Below, in pieces: positions 1-5,359 of a stretch of DNA of 5,359 nucleotides. This DNA comes from Planctomycetota bacterium (lineage in GTDB: Bacteria; Planctomycetota; UBA1135; GCA-002686595). The stretch's first letter is position 1, and every line of letters begins with the position of its first letter. Where the stretch lies: contig JAQBVH010000282.1 of NCBI GenBank assembly GCA_027623615.1, positions 1 to 5,359 on the forward strand, given 5' to 3'. The notes below the pieces were generated by a model, which made no database searches, had not been told where the DNA came from, and saw only the letters and a program-made list of their open reading frames with translations. The position numbers and the translations under genes were made by a program.

Positions 1-24
1 CAGGTGTGGCGCCAAACAACACTC

Positions 25-43
25 ACGCCTCCGAAGGAGGCGT
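25..43. repeat. Perfect 8-bp hairpin downstream of ribD
   Basis: Arms ACGCCTCC (25-32) and GGAGGCGT (36-43) are exact reverse complements around a GAA loop. The hairpin lies 80 nt past the ribD stop codon and shares its last bases with the 24-bp repeat that follows, so the two hairpins sit back to back. There is no T-run on either side, so it is not a classical intrinsic terminator. It could still help end ribD transcription, or that of a plus-strand gene left of the window. The structure is seen directly; its function is inferred. Confidence 0.5.
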
Positions 44-67
44 AGGCGGCCCCAACGGGGTCGCCTA
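41..67 (+). repeat. 24-bp intergenic hairpin repeat, copy 1
   Basis: Bases 41-64 are identical to 2461-2484. The core is GCGGCCCC, AAC, GGGGTCGC. Positions 43-53 pair with 57-67 as an 11-bp stem around the AAC loop, with one G-T pair (49/61). In plus-strand RNA this is a tolerated G-U pair; in minus-strand RNA it is a C-A mismatch, so the fold favours plus-strand transcripts. The copy ends 55 nt beyond the ribD stop, antisense to ribD. It may therefore belong to a plus-strand gene ending left of the window. Possible roles are a terminator or mRNA 3'-end stabiliser, or membership of a REP-like dispersed family. Confidence 0.6.
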
Positions 68-122
68 GCCCGCCGCACCGGGCGCCGTGCGCCCACTCCG
101 AGACGTCGCGTTCGCGACGGTA

Positions 123-1298
123 TCAGCGCACGTGCAGGAAGGCCTCGAGCACCTGGTCCTCGCCGCACTCGCGGTCCAGGCGCTCCTCGAGGGCGGAGGC
201 GACAAGCCACGAGCCCAAGCTCTCGCCGCGTCCGCCGGGCACCGGGCCGGTGTAGACCCGGACCTGGTCCACGAAGCCCGCGTCGAGGAATGAGGCGAGC
301 AGCGTCGGTCCAGCCTCGAGCAGCACCCTGCGGAAGCCCTGCCTCCAGAGCCAGGCGGTCACCTCGCGCAGGTTGAGGTGATGTACGTCGTCACCGCGCA
401 ACCCGTGGACCTGAGCGCCGGCCTCGGTCAACGCGAGCGCACGTGAGCCGGAGAAGTCTGCGCCGGTCAGAGACACGACATGCACCGGACCCGCGGCTTC
501 GCCCGGCTCCGCATGGAACAGCCGCGCGTCCGTCGGCGTACGCAGCGCCGTGTCGAGCACGACGCGCGCGGGCGGAGCCGTGATGCCCGCGCTGGGGCGA
601 ACGGTCAAGCGTGGATCGTCGGAGAGCACCGTCCCGATGCCGGTCACGATCGCGTCGACCCTGGAGCGGAGCAGGCCGACCTCTGCCTGCGAACCAGACC
701 CGGAAATCCACCGGCCCTCCCCCACGCTCTTGGGCGGGGTGAGCTGACCGGTCAAGGTCTGCGCCCACTTGGCGATGATCCAGGGGCGCGGTCTCCGCCT
801 GCGCTCGAAATCGTTCCAGCTCAGGAATTGCGGGCTGGTGTTCTCGAGGGGCGAGGCCTCCAGCACGATCACCTCGAGACCCGCCGCGCGCAGCTGCTCG
901 ATGCCCTTGCCCCGATGGCGAGGGTCCGGGTCGAAGCTCCCGACGACCACGCAGCCGATGCCTGCCGCGAGGATGGCCTCGGTGCAGGGCGGAGTCTTGC
1001 CCTGGCTGGAGCAGGGCTCGAGGGTCACGACCAGCGCGTCCCAGCGCTCGAGCGGCACGCCGCTCTCTCGCGCCGCGCGCAGGGCATCCACCTCGGCATG
1101 CTCCTGGCCCCACACGCGGTGGTAGCCGCGCGCGACGACCTCACCAGCGGCGAGGACGGCGGCGCCGACACAGGGGTTCGGAGCCACCTCAAAGCGGTGG
1201 GCACGGGCCTCGACGCCGAGCTCGGCGAGGAGAGCCCCCAGGGATTGGGCGTCGAGGGGTTGGGTGAGTCCGGCCACGTGGAGTTCCTTCCGCAACAT
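123..1298 (-). CDS. ribD: Bifunctional riboflavin biosynthesis protein RibD (deaminase/reductase)
   Basis: This cytosolic enzyme of 391 residues catalyses two consecutive riboflavin steps. It deaminates the diaminopyrimidinone ribosyl phosphate, then reduces the ribosyl side chain with NADPH to give 5-amino-6-ribitylaminouracil phosphate. The N-terminal cytidine-deaminase-like domain (about 35-150) has NPCVG (41-45), HAEV with zinc ligand H67 and catalytic E69, and PCSSQGKTPPC with zinc ligands C96 and C105. The reductase domain (about 170-391) has WISG (197-200), LLR (209-211), DDPRLTVR (227-234) and LLEAGPTLLASFL (326-338). The SLDG and GxSxW segments usual in the reductase read TLTG (181-184) and GEGRW (193-197), and SHHG in the deaminase reads SSQG. 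About 20 N-terminal residues exceed the usual RibD start. The ATG has only AGG directly before it, not a spaced Shine-Dalgarno site. No other rib gene and no FMN riboswitch is visible beside it. The family call is secure; activity of the reductase half is inferred. Confidence 0.93.
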   Translation of the reverse strand: MLRKELHVAGLTQPLDAQSLGALLAELGVEARAHRFEVAPNPCVGAAVLAAGEVVARGYHRVWGQEHAEVDALRAARESGVPLERWDALVVTLEPCSSQGKTPPCTEAILAAGIGCVVVGSFDPDPRHRGKGIEQLRAAGLEVIVLEASPLENTSPQFLSWNDFERRRRPRPWIIAKWAQTLTGQLTPPKSVGEGRWISGSGSQAEVGLLRSRVDAIVTGIGTVLSDDPRLTVRPSAGITAPPARVVLDTALRTPTDARLFHAEPGEAAGPVHVVSLTGADFSGSRALALTEAGAQVHGLRGDDVHHLNLREVTAWLWRQGFRRVLLEAGPTLLASFLDAGFVDQVRVYTGPVPGGRGESLGSWLVASALEERLDRECGEDQVLEAFLHVR

Positions 1299-1456
1299 CC
1301 TAGTCGGCCAGGACGGCTTGGTCCCTAGTGCTCAGCTCCGGGTTCTGCGAAGGAAGCACCAGGGAAGCACCTGGGGGGCCTTCCCTCCGGGCGCCCGCGA
1401 CCGGAGAATGTTTGCCCTCGAAACTCGTCCTGTCCGCCCGAACCCCACTCCTCCCC
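1299..1456. promoter_or_regulatory. Divergent ribD/mdh intergenic region with inverted repeat
   Basis: This 158-bp gap must hold the promoters of both ribD (leftward) and mdh (rightward). I see no convincing -35/-10 pair. It contains a perfect 7-bp inverted repeat, AGGGAAG (1361-1367) and CTTCCCT (1380-1386), with a 12-nt G-rich spacer. Within and beside it lies a short direct repeat, GAAGCACC (1353-1360 and 1364-1371, the second ending CACCT in context). The bases just before the mdh ATG are almost all pyrimidine. The mdh frame stays open leftward to a GTG at 1328, but the extra 43 residues look unlike malate dehydrogenase. A regulatory role for the inverted repeat is a guess. Confidence 0.4.
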
Positions 1457-2452
1457 ATGAGCAAGGCCCCCCTTCGCGTGGCCGTGACCGGTGCTGCCGG
1501 CCAGATCGGCTACTCGCTCCTGTTCCGTATCGCAGCCGGCGAGATGTTCGGCCCCGACCAGCCCGTCATCCTGCAGATGCTCGAGATCCCGGTCGAGGCG
1601 GCCATGACCTCCCTCAGCGGGGTCGCCATGGAGCTCGATGACTGCGCCTTCCCGCTCCTCCAGGGAATGGTGCTGACGAGCGATGCCAACGAGGCCTTCA
1701 AGGACGCCAACTGGGGCCTGCTCGTCGGCTCGAAGCCCCGCGGTCCCGGGATGGAGCGCGGCGATTTGATCCGCGAGAACGGCCCGATCTTCACGGGCCA
1801 GGGTCGAGCGATCAACGACCACGCCGCCAGCGACGTGCGCATCGCCGTGGTCGGTAACCCGTGCAACACGAACTGCCTGATCGCCATGCACGCAGCCAAG
1901 GACGTGCCGAACGAGCGCTTCAGCGCAATGACACGCCTCGACCAGAACCGCGCCCAGGCCCAGCTCGCCCAGAAGGCGGGCGTTACGATCACCGCAGTCG
2001 AGAACACCCTGATCTGGGGCAACCACTCGGCCACCCAGGTGCCCGACTTCAAGAACGCGACGATCAATGGCATCAGCGCCATCGAGGCGATCGGTGATGA
2101 GGACTGGTGCAAGGGCGAGTTTTTCGCGACCGTCCAGAAGCGCGGCGCCGCGATCATCGCGGCCCGCGGCAAGTCCTCGGCCGCCTCGGCGGCCAGCGCC
2201 CTGATCGATCACGTGCGCGACCTGAGGGTGGCCACCAAGCCCGGCAACTGGAACTCGGTCTGCGTCCCCTCGGACGGTAGCTACGGCGTCCCGGAAGGGC
2301 TGATCAGCTCCTTCCCGGTCCGCGCCGATGGCGAGGGCAGCTACGAGATCGTGCAGGGCGTCGAGCTCGACGACTTCCTACAGCAGAAGCTGCAGGCCAC
2401 CGTCGACGAGCTGGCAGGCGAGAAGGAACTCGTGGCCGATCTGCTCGGCTGA
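1457..2452 (+). CDS. mdh: Malate dehydrogenase, type 2, NAD-dependent
   Basis: This cytosolic TCA-cycle enzyme interconverts malate and oxaloacetate with NAD(H). The protein has 331 residues, matching the usual length of about 325-330 for the type resembling eukaryotic cytosolic MDH. The Rossmann loop is TGAAGQIG (11-18). E43 in LEIP, at the end of the second strand, is the acidic residue expected for NAD rather than NADP. The substrate loop [11 protein letters not shown] carries the two arginines R95 and R101. GNPCNTN (133-139) is the nicotinamide-side motif, with Cys where Ala is common. Catalytic D162 lies in RLDQNR and H190 in WGNHS. The ATG at 1457 is chosen because [16 protein letters not shown] begins as the family does; an upstream GTG at 1328 would add 43 unrelated residues. 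The start has no Shine-Dalgarno sequence, only a C/T-rich leader. The gene is divergent from ribD and convergent with miaB, so it is probably transcribed alone. Assignment is firm. Confidence 0.96.
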   Translation: MSKAPLRVAVTGAAGQIGYSLLFRIAAGEMFGPDQPVILQMLEIPVEAAMTSLSGVAMELDDCAFPLLQGMVLTSDANEAFKDANWGLLVGSKPRGPGMERGDLIRENGPIFTGQGRAINDHAASDVRIAVVGNPCNTNCLIAMHAAKDVPNERFSAMTRLDQNRAQAQLAQKAGVTITAVENTLIWGNHSATQVPDFKNATINGISAIEAIGDEDWCKGEFFATVQKRGAAIIAARGKSSAASAASALIDHVRDLRVATKPGNWNSVCVPSDGSYGVPEGLISSFPVRADGEGSYEIVQGVELDDFLQQKLQATVDELAGEKELVADLLG

Positions 2453-2460
2453 GGTCCTGG

Positions 2461-2487
2461 CGTAGGCGGCCCCAACGGGGTCGCTAG
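2461..2487 (+). repeat. 24-bp intergenic hairpin repeat, copy 2
   Basis: Bases 2461-2484 match 41-64 exactly, in the same orientation. Pairing runs 2466-2473 with 2477-2484, around AAC and including one G-T pair. One C present in copy 1 is missing after the repeat, leaving G2465 bulged before the outer A-T pairs. The copy begins 8 nt after the mdh stop on the mdh-sense strand, so it would form the first hairpin of the mdh 3' untranslated region. There is no T-run. A role in 3'-end formation or mRNA protection is inferred from its place. Confidence 0.6.
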
Positions 2488-2496
2488 CGGATTCGA

Positions 2497-2529
2497 CGCA
2501 GGCGGGGCGCCCAGGGTGCCCCGCCTGCG
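2497..2529. terminator. Bidirectional GC-rich hairpin between convergent mdh and miaB
   Basis: Arms 2497-2508 and 2518-2529 are perfect 12-bp reverse complements (CGCAGGCGGGGC and GCCCCGCCTGCG). The 9-nt loop can pair further at its base. The hairpin lies 44 nt past the mdh stop and 21 nt past the miaB stop, the expected place for a shared terminator of two converging genes. No U-tract follows on either strand, so it is not a textbook intrinsic terminator. It could instead pause polymerase, assist Rho, or block 3' exonucleases. Structure is certain, function inferred. Confidence 0.6.
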
Positions 2530-2550
2530 GTCGCTGCGGCGGCGAGTGAC

Positions 2551-3978
2551 TCAGTCGGCCAGGCGGCCGGCCATCCCGAAGGCGCCCGCCTCGTCGACGA
2601 TCACGTCGCGGGTCGTCCCCACGAGTCCCTTGGGAGCCCTCAGCGAAACGGCCATCCCGGTCAGGGTGCGGCCGAGGAGCACGCGCTCGTCGCGCTCGGA
2701 GAGCGAGTCGAGGAACGCCGGCAGGGTCTTGCCGATCTGGGCCTCGAAACGACGACGCTGCACACGCTCGGAGACGGCCAGCAGGCGCTGGTTGCGCTCC
2801 TTCTTGACGACATCGGCCACGTCGTCGACGTGGTCGTCGGCGCGGGTACCCGGGCGCGGGTCGTACTTGAAGATGTAGTTCACGAGGAATTGCTGCTCCT
2901 CGAGGAAGGCCTCGGAGCCCGCGAAATCCGCGTCGCTCTCTCCGCAGAACCCGACGATCCAGTCCGAACCCAGCTCGATGTCCGGAACGACCTCCCGCAG
3001 CAGGTCAGCGCGTCGGCGGTAGAGGTCGAGGGTGTAGCCACGCTTCATGCGCTTGAGCACCTCATCGGACCCCGCCTGGGCCGGCAGGGGCAGGAACCTA
3101 TCGACCTTGGACAGGTCGCGGATCGCCTCGGCAAGGGGCCGGGTCACGTAGGCCGGGTGCAAGGTGATCAGGCGGATGCGTTCGAGCCCTTCGATCGCCT
3201 GCATACGCTCGAGCAGGTCGGCCAAGCTCGGACGCCCCTGCCGACCGCGGTAGGTCGGCTGGCCGGGACCGGGCTTGTCGAAGTCCTCGCCGTAGCTGTT
3301 CACCGTCTGGCCGAGCAAGGTCAGCACCTGCACGCCCTGGCCGACGAGCCACTCGGCCTCTTGGGCCAGGTCCTCGATCGGCCGCGAGCGCACGCGCCCG
3401 CGGGTCGTCGGCACGATGCAGTAGGTGCAGTTCAGGTCGCAGCCGCGCATCACGGCCAGATAGGCGTGGTTGCCTCCGCGGTAGGCCTCACCCTCGCGGT
3501 CGACGATGACGTCCTCCTCCATGTCCGTGGCGAGCAGGCGCATCTCCTTGGGGAGCAGCCCCGGCGTCTGCCGGCGGACGCGCACTTCCTCGACCAGGCG
3601 CGGCAGGTGGTGGAACTGCCGTGTGCCTGCGACCAGGTCCACGTGCGCCGCGCGTTGGAAGGCCTCCGCTTCGACCCGCTGCGCCATGCAGCCCATCAAG
3701 CCGATGACCAGGTCGGGGCGCTTCTCCTTGGCGCGCTTGAGCTCCCCTACCCAACTCCAGGTGCGCTCCTCGGCGTGATCGCGCACCGAGCAGGTGTTGA
3801 ACAGCAGCACGTCCGCCTCGTCCATCGAATCGGTCACCCCGTAGCCAGCGCGCTGGAAGCGACCCTCGACCAGCTCGGAGTCGTACTTGTTCATCTGGCA
3901 CCCGAAGGTGACGACGTGCACCTTGGGGGCCTCGTGATCGGGCGCGTCGGCGCTGGACTGGTGGCGGGTCGTGGACAT
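2551..3978 (-). CDS. miaB: tRNA-2-methylthio-N6-dimethylallyladenosine synthase MiaB
   Basis: This radical-SAM methylthiotransferase converts i6A37 to ms2i6A37 in tRNAs that read codons beginning with U. It uses two [4Fe-4S] clusters and is cytosolic. At 475 residues it matches the usual MiaB length. The N-terminal MTTase domain (about 20-135) carries C27 (FGCQMNKYDS), C63 (NTCSVRDHAEE) and C97 (GCMAQR). The radical-SAM motif CDLNCTYC supplies C180, C184 and C187 within RGCDLNCTYCIVPTTRGR. The C-terminal RNA-binding TRAM domain spans about 412-475. RimO is unlikely because NTCSVRDHAEE and IVPTTRGRVRSRP are MiaB-like. Oddities are LPLPAQAGS (296-304), where HLPVQSGS is usual, and GFCGE (343-347), where GFPGE is usual. 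The start at 3978 has no Shine-Dalgarno sequence (GCCCTCC precedes it); it leaves about 20 residues before the conserved domain. The gene is convergent with mdh and divergent from the DUF695-like gene, so it is probably monocistronic. Confidence 0.94.
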   Translation of the reverse strand: MSTTRHQSSADAPDHEAPKVHVVTFGCQMNKYDSELVEGRFQRAGYGVTDSMDEADVLLFNTCSVRDHAEERTWSWVGELKRAKEKRPDLVIGLMGCMAQRVEAEAFQRAAHVDLVAGTRQFHHLPRLVEEVRVRRQTPGLLPKEMRLLATDMEEDVIVDREGEAYRGGNHAYLAVMRGCDLNCTYCIVPTTRGRVRSRPIEDLAQEAEWLVGQGVQVLTLLGQTVNSYGEDFDKPGPGQPTYRGRQGRPSLADLLERMQAIEGLERIRLITLHPAYVTRPLAEAIRDLSKVDRFLPLPAQAGSDEVLKRMKRGYTLDLYRRRADLLREVVPDIELGSDWIVGFCGESDADFAGSEAFLEEQQFLVNYIFKYDPRPGTRADDHVDDVADVVKKERNQRLLAVSERVQRRRFEAQIGKTLPAFLDSLSERDERVLLGRTLTGMAVSLRAPKGLVGTTRDVIVDEAGAFGMAGRLAD

Positions 3979-4040
3979 GGAGGGCGCTCAAGCGGCCGCG
4001 CAGTTTGCCAGAGACGGACCCTCCTGGCACCCTGCCCAGC
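3979..4040. promoter_or_regulatory. Divergent miaB / DUF695-like intergenic region
   Basis: Only 62 bp separate the two divergent start codons, so both promoters must overlap here or reach into the coding sequences. No clear -35/-10 elements are visible. A 6-bp inverted repeat, TGCCAG (4006-4011) and CTGGCA (4024-4029), is separated by 12 nt, a layout compatible with an operator or a leader hairpin. The plus-strand frame stays open back to a TTG at 4005, which would put the inverted repeat inside the coding region if that start were used. Function is unproven. Confidence 0.35.
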
Positions 4041-4643
4041 ATGGACCCGAGCTGGAACGAGTACCCCGCTGCCGTGGACGGCGATCCCGTGCTGATCGAG
4101 TTCGACGAGGCCGCCAGCGAACCCCAGCTGCGGGAGGAGCTGCCCGCCCTCGCTCGGATCGAGATCGAGGTCATTGCTCCGGATGAGCGCAGACTCCCGA
4201 GCCCCATGGAGCTGCGGGCCCTCGACCATGAGCAGGCCCAGCTCGAGGACCTGCTCGCCAAGCACGGGACCGGCGCTCGCGTCATCGCCCGGGTGACCGG
4301 GCTCGGGGCGCGCGAGATGGTCCTCGCGGAGCCGGAGGTCGGCCGAGCAGGCTTCGTCTTGCGCAAGTGGCAGCGCAAGATCGAGCGAGAGATGAACGTC
4401 CGGTCGGCCGAGGACGGCTGGAGCTTCTTCGATCAGTACGTCTGGCCCGGCGCCGCGCAGCGCGACTGGATCCAGGCCCGCGACGCCGTGGCTGACGCGC
4501 TGGACCAGGGCGCGGACCCGTCCGGCAGCGCGCGCTTGCGCCTGGGCGACGGTTCAGCCCTGGAGGTTGCTCTTGATCCCGGGGCGATCACGGAGGTCCT
4601 CGCGACCCTGCCCGAAGAGGCTGCCTGGACCCTGGAGTGGTGA
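4041..4643 (+). CDS. DUF695-like protein of unknown function
   Basis: The protein has 200 residues, no signal peptide, no membrane segment and no cysteine, so it is probably cytosolic. From memory, its pattern resembles the DUF695 family. It has an N-terminal W-x-x-Y with VDGDPVLIEFD (5-22), an alternating hydrophobic strand ARIEIEVIAP (38-47), an acidic-helix stretch ALDHEQAQLEDLLAKH (60-75), and VIARVTGLGAREMVL (81-95) resembling the xGRxTxxGxRE segment. A WSFFDQYVWP motif (127-136) precedes W143. The tail (about 160-200) ends in a predicted strand, helix, strand arrangement. No catalytic residues are evident. ATG 4041 is preferred over TTG 4005, which would add 12 Pro/Gly-rich residues; neither has a Shine-Dalgarno site. 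It is divergent from miaB, but a link to tRNA modification is not supported. Family assignment is tentative because no profile search was possible; that it is a real gene is likely. Confidence 0.6.
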   Translation: MDPSWNEYPAAVDGDPVLIEFDEAASEPQLREELPALARIEIEVIAPDERRLPSPMELRALDHEQAQLEDLLAKHGTGARVIARVTGLGAREMVLAEPEVGRAGFVLRKWQRKIEREMNVRSAEDGWSFFDQYVWPGAAQRDWIQARDAVADALDQGADPSGSARLRLGDGSALEVALDPGAITEVLATLPEEAAWTLEW

Positions 4644-4804
4644 CCCGCTGACCGTCCGCGCGGTCGGAAGCACCGCTCTCAACATGTCCTGGGCAAGACG
4701 TCGAGAATGCAAACCCACGTGCGGGACCACGCCTAGCATTGACCGTTGTGAGCACCGTCGAGCCACTTGGGGCGCGACTCATCACCAACCCCTCTCAGAC
4801 GACC
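4644..4804. promoter_or_regulatory. Intergenic region before the EF-hand gene
   Basis: This 161-bp gap has a short hairpin right after the preceding stop: CTGACCG (4648-4654) pairs with CGGTCGG (4661-4667), with one G-T pair and a 6-nt loop. No T-run follows, so it is at best a weak terminator. Farther right, TAGCAT (4734-4739) resembles a -10 box but lacks a -35 match at normal spacing, while TTGACC (4739-4744) resembles a -35 box but has no -10 match 16-18 nt later. The last 40 bases before the ATG are C-rich and lack a Shine-Dalgarno sequence. Confidence 0.3.
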
Positions 4805-5353
4805 ATGAAACCGTTGCACCTGATCGCGCTGGCCTGCGCCGCGCTCCTGACCTCAACCGCCGACGCCCAGGACCGCCGCCGGGGAGGCGGGGATGACGAA
4901 GCCCGTCCGACCCGCGCCGAGCTGCTCAAGCGCTTCGACAAGAACAAGGACGGCGAGCTCGACGAGGCCGAGCGCGCCGCGATGCGCAAGGCGATGGTAG
5001 AGGCGCGCAAGAAGGTCGACGACAAGGGCAAGAATGGCGCCGGCGACGACAAGGGCAAGAATGGCGCCGGCGGCGACAAGGGCAAGAATGGCGCCGGCGG
5101 CGACAAGGGTAAGAATGGAGCCGGCGAAGATCGGATCCCCGAGGGCCTGCTGAAGCGCTTCGACAAGGACGGCGACGGCAAGCTCAACGAAGAGGAGCGC
5201 GGGGCCCTGCGCAAGGCCATCGGCGACCGCCGCGGCGGCGACCAGGGCAAGCGGGGTGGCAAGGGCAAGGGTGGCGACGGCCCCCCGCCCCGTCGCCGTG
5301 GTGGCGACCAGGGCAAGCAAGGCGGCAAGGGCAAGGGCGGCGACGACAAGTAG
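4805..5353 (+). CDS. Secreted EF-hand protein with Gly/Lys-rich repeats
   Basis: The 182-residue product is predicted to be exported and to bind calcium. MKPLHLIALACAALLTSTADA is a Sec signal peptide with likely cleavage at A21/Q22; C11 sits too early and lacks a proper lipobox. Two complete 12-residue EF loops are visible: 45-56 (D45, N47, D49, G50, D53, E56) and 120-131 (D120, D122, D124, G125, N128, E131). They lie in 25-residue segments (40-64 and 115-139) that are 17/25 identical, pointing to internal duplication. Four KGKNGAG-type 9-residue repeats (72-107) separate them. A basic Gly/Lys/Arg tail (141-182) has two 16-residue copies. ATG 4805 is chosen because it starts the signal peptide; the frame extends 22 residues upstream without sense. 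Similar secreted EF-hand proteins are frequent in Planctomycetota, and their substrate or partner is usually unknown. Calcium binding is inferred from ligands only. The stop lies 6 nt from the window edge. Confidence 0.85.
   Translation: MKPLHLIALACAALLTSTADAQDRRRGGGDDEARPTRAELLKRFDKNKDGELDEAERAAMRKAMVEARKKVDDKGKNGAGDDKGKNGAGGDKGKNGAGGDKGKNGAGEDRIPEGLLKRFDKDGDGKLNEEERGALRKAIGDRRGGDQGKRGGKGKGGDGPPPRRRGGDQGKQGGKGKGGDDK
5018..5125 (+). repeat. Four 27-bp tandem repeats inside the EF-hand gene
   Basis: Units are 5018-5044, 5045-5071, 5072-5098 and 5099-5125, each encoding (D/G)DKGKNGAG. Units 1 and 2 are identical in all 27 bases. Unit 3 differs from them at one base, and unit 4 differs from unit 3 at two silent third positions. 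The length is a multiple of three, so gain or loss of a unit keeps the frame. Near identity suggests recent expansion by slippage. The encoded segment is a flexible polar linker between the two EF-hands. Confidence 0.95.
5231..5344 (+). repeat. Duplicated 48-bp segment encoding the basic tail
   Basis: Bases 5231-5278 and 5297-5344 both encode RGGDQGK(R/Q)GGKGKGGD, differing at one residue and at several silent positions. They flank a short GPPPRR spacer. The copies make most of the strongly basic, glycine-rich C-terminus. This looks like an older duplication than the 27-bp array because third positions have drifted. The tail could bind anionic polymers outside the cytoplasm, but that is a guess from charge alone. 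Confidence 0.85.
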
Positions 5354-5359
5354 CTCCTG

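Noticed and set aside
1..68. Possible C-terminal end of a plus-strand gene entering from the left (frames ending at TAG 43-45 or TAG 66-68)
   Set aside because: Only 14 or 21 codons are visible with no recognisable residues, and the region is occupied by hairpins; not enough to call a gene.
480..1328. 282-codon plus-strand frame antisense to ribD
   Set aside because: Arg/Gly/Ala-rich translation with no domain, opposite a well-conserved RibD; a GC-driven shadow.
1328..1456. 43-residue N-terminal extension of mdh from a GTG
   Set aside because: The extension ([10 protein letters not shown]...) does not resemble malate dehydrogenase, and the ATG at 1457 gives the usual family start and length.
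1299..1456. FMN riboswitch or other known riboswitch upstream of ribD
   Set aside because: The leader is short and shows none of the conserved FMN-aptamer segments.
1325..2212. 295-codon minus-strand frame antisense to mdh
   Set aside because: No recognisable domain and wholly opposite the conserved malate dehydrogenase frame.
2830..4095. 421-codon open frame on the plus strand antisense to miaB
   Set aside because: Its translation is low-complexity (runs of L, G, V, H, R) with no recognisable motif, and it mirrors a clear MiaB gene; high GC keeps antisense frames open.
4739..4767. TTGACC as a sigma-70 -35 box for the EF-hand gene
   Set aside because: No -10-like hexamer 16-18 nt downstream.
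4805..4870. Lipoprotein signal around C11 of the EF-hand protein
   Set aside because: The residues before C11 do not fit a lipobox well and the cysteine lies inside the hydrophobic core; the ADA/Q site fits ordinary signal peptidase better.

Overview
The window is high-GC bacterial chromosome, coding on both strands with short gaps. It holds five complete or near-complete genes. The lineage is most likely a GC-rich member of the Planctomycetota. This is inferred from the secreted, low-complexity EF-hand protein at the right end and from five start codons that lack a Shine-Dalgarno sequence. No single marker here proves it; other GC-rich phyla such as Myxococcota remain possible.

Layout: positions 1-122 hold no gene but two overlapping hairpins, one of them made by a 24-bp repeat. 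RibD, the bifunctional riboflavin-biosynthesis deaminase/reductase, lies on the minus strand (123-1298). A 158-bp divergent gap separates it from a type-2 NAD-dependent malate dehydrogenase (mdh, plus strand, 1457-2452). The 24-bp repeat recurs identically just after the mdh stop. It is followed by a 12-bp GC-rich hairpin shared with the convergent miaB (minus strand, 2551-3978), the tRNA methylthiotransferase. A 62-bp divergent gap leads to a 200-residue cytosolic protein resembling DUF695 (plus, 4041-4643). After a 161-bp gap comes a signal-peptide protein with two EF-hands and Gly/Lys-rich repeats (plus, 4805-5353).

The genes do not form an operon. They are single units in convergent and divergent pairs serving separate housekeeping jobs: flavin synthesis, the TCA cycle, tRNA modification and calcium binding outside the cytoplasm. 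I found no mobile element, CRISPR array, RNA gene, or defence or biosynthetic cluster. No undescribed system is evident. The best lead is the intergenic 24-bp hairpin repeat found at two gene ends, which may belong to a genome-wide family. Secondary leads are unusual active-site-region substitutions in RibD and MiaB, and the near-identical 27-bp tandem repeats in the EF-hand gene.
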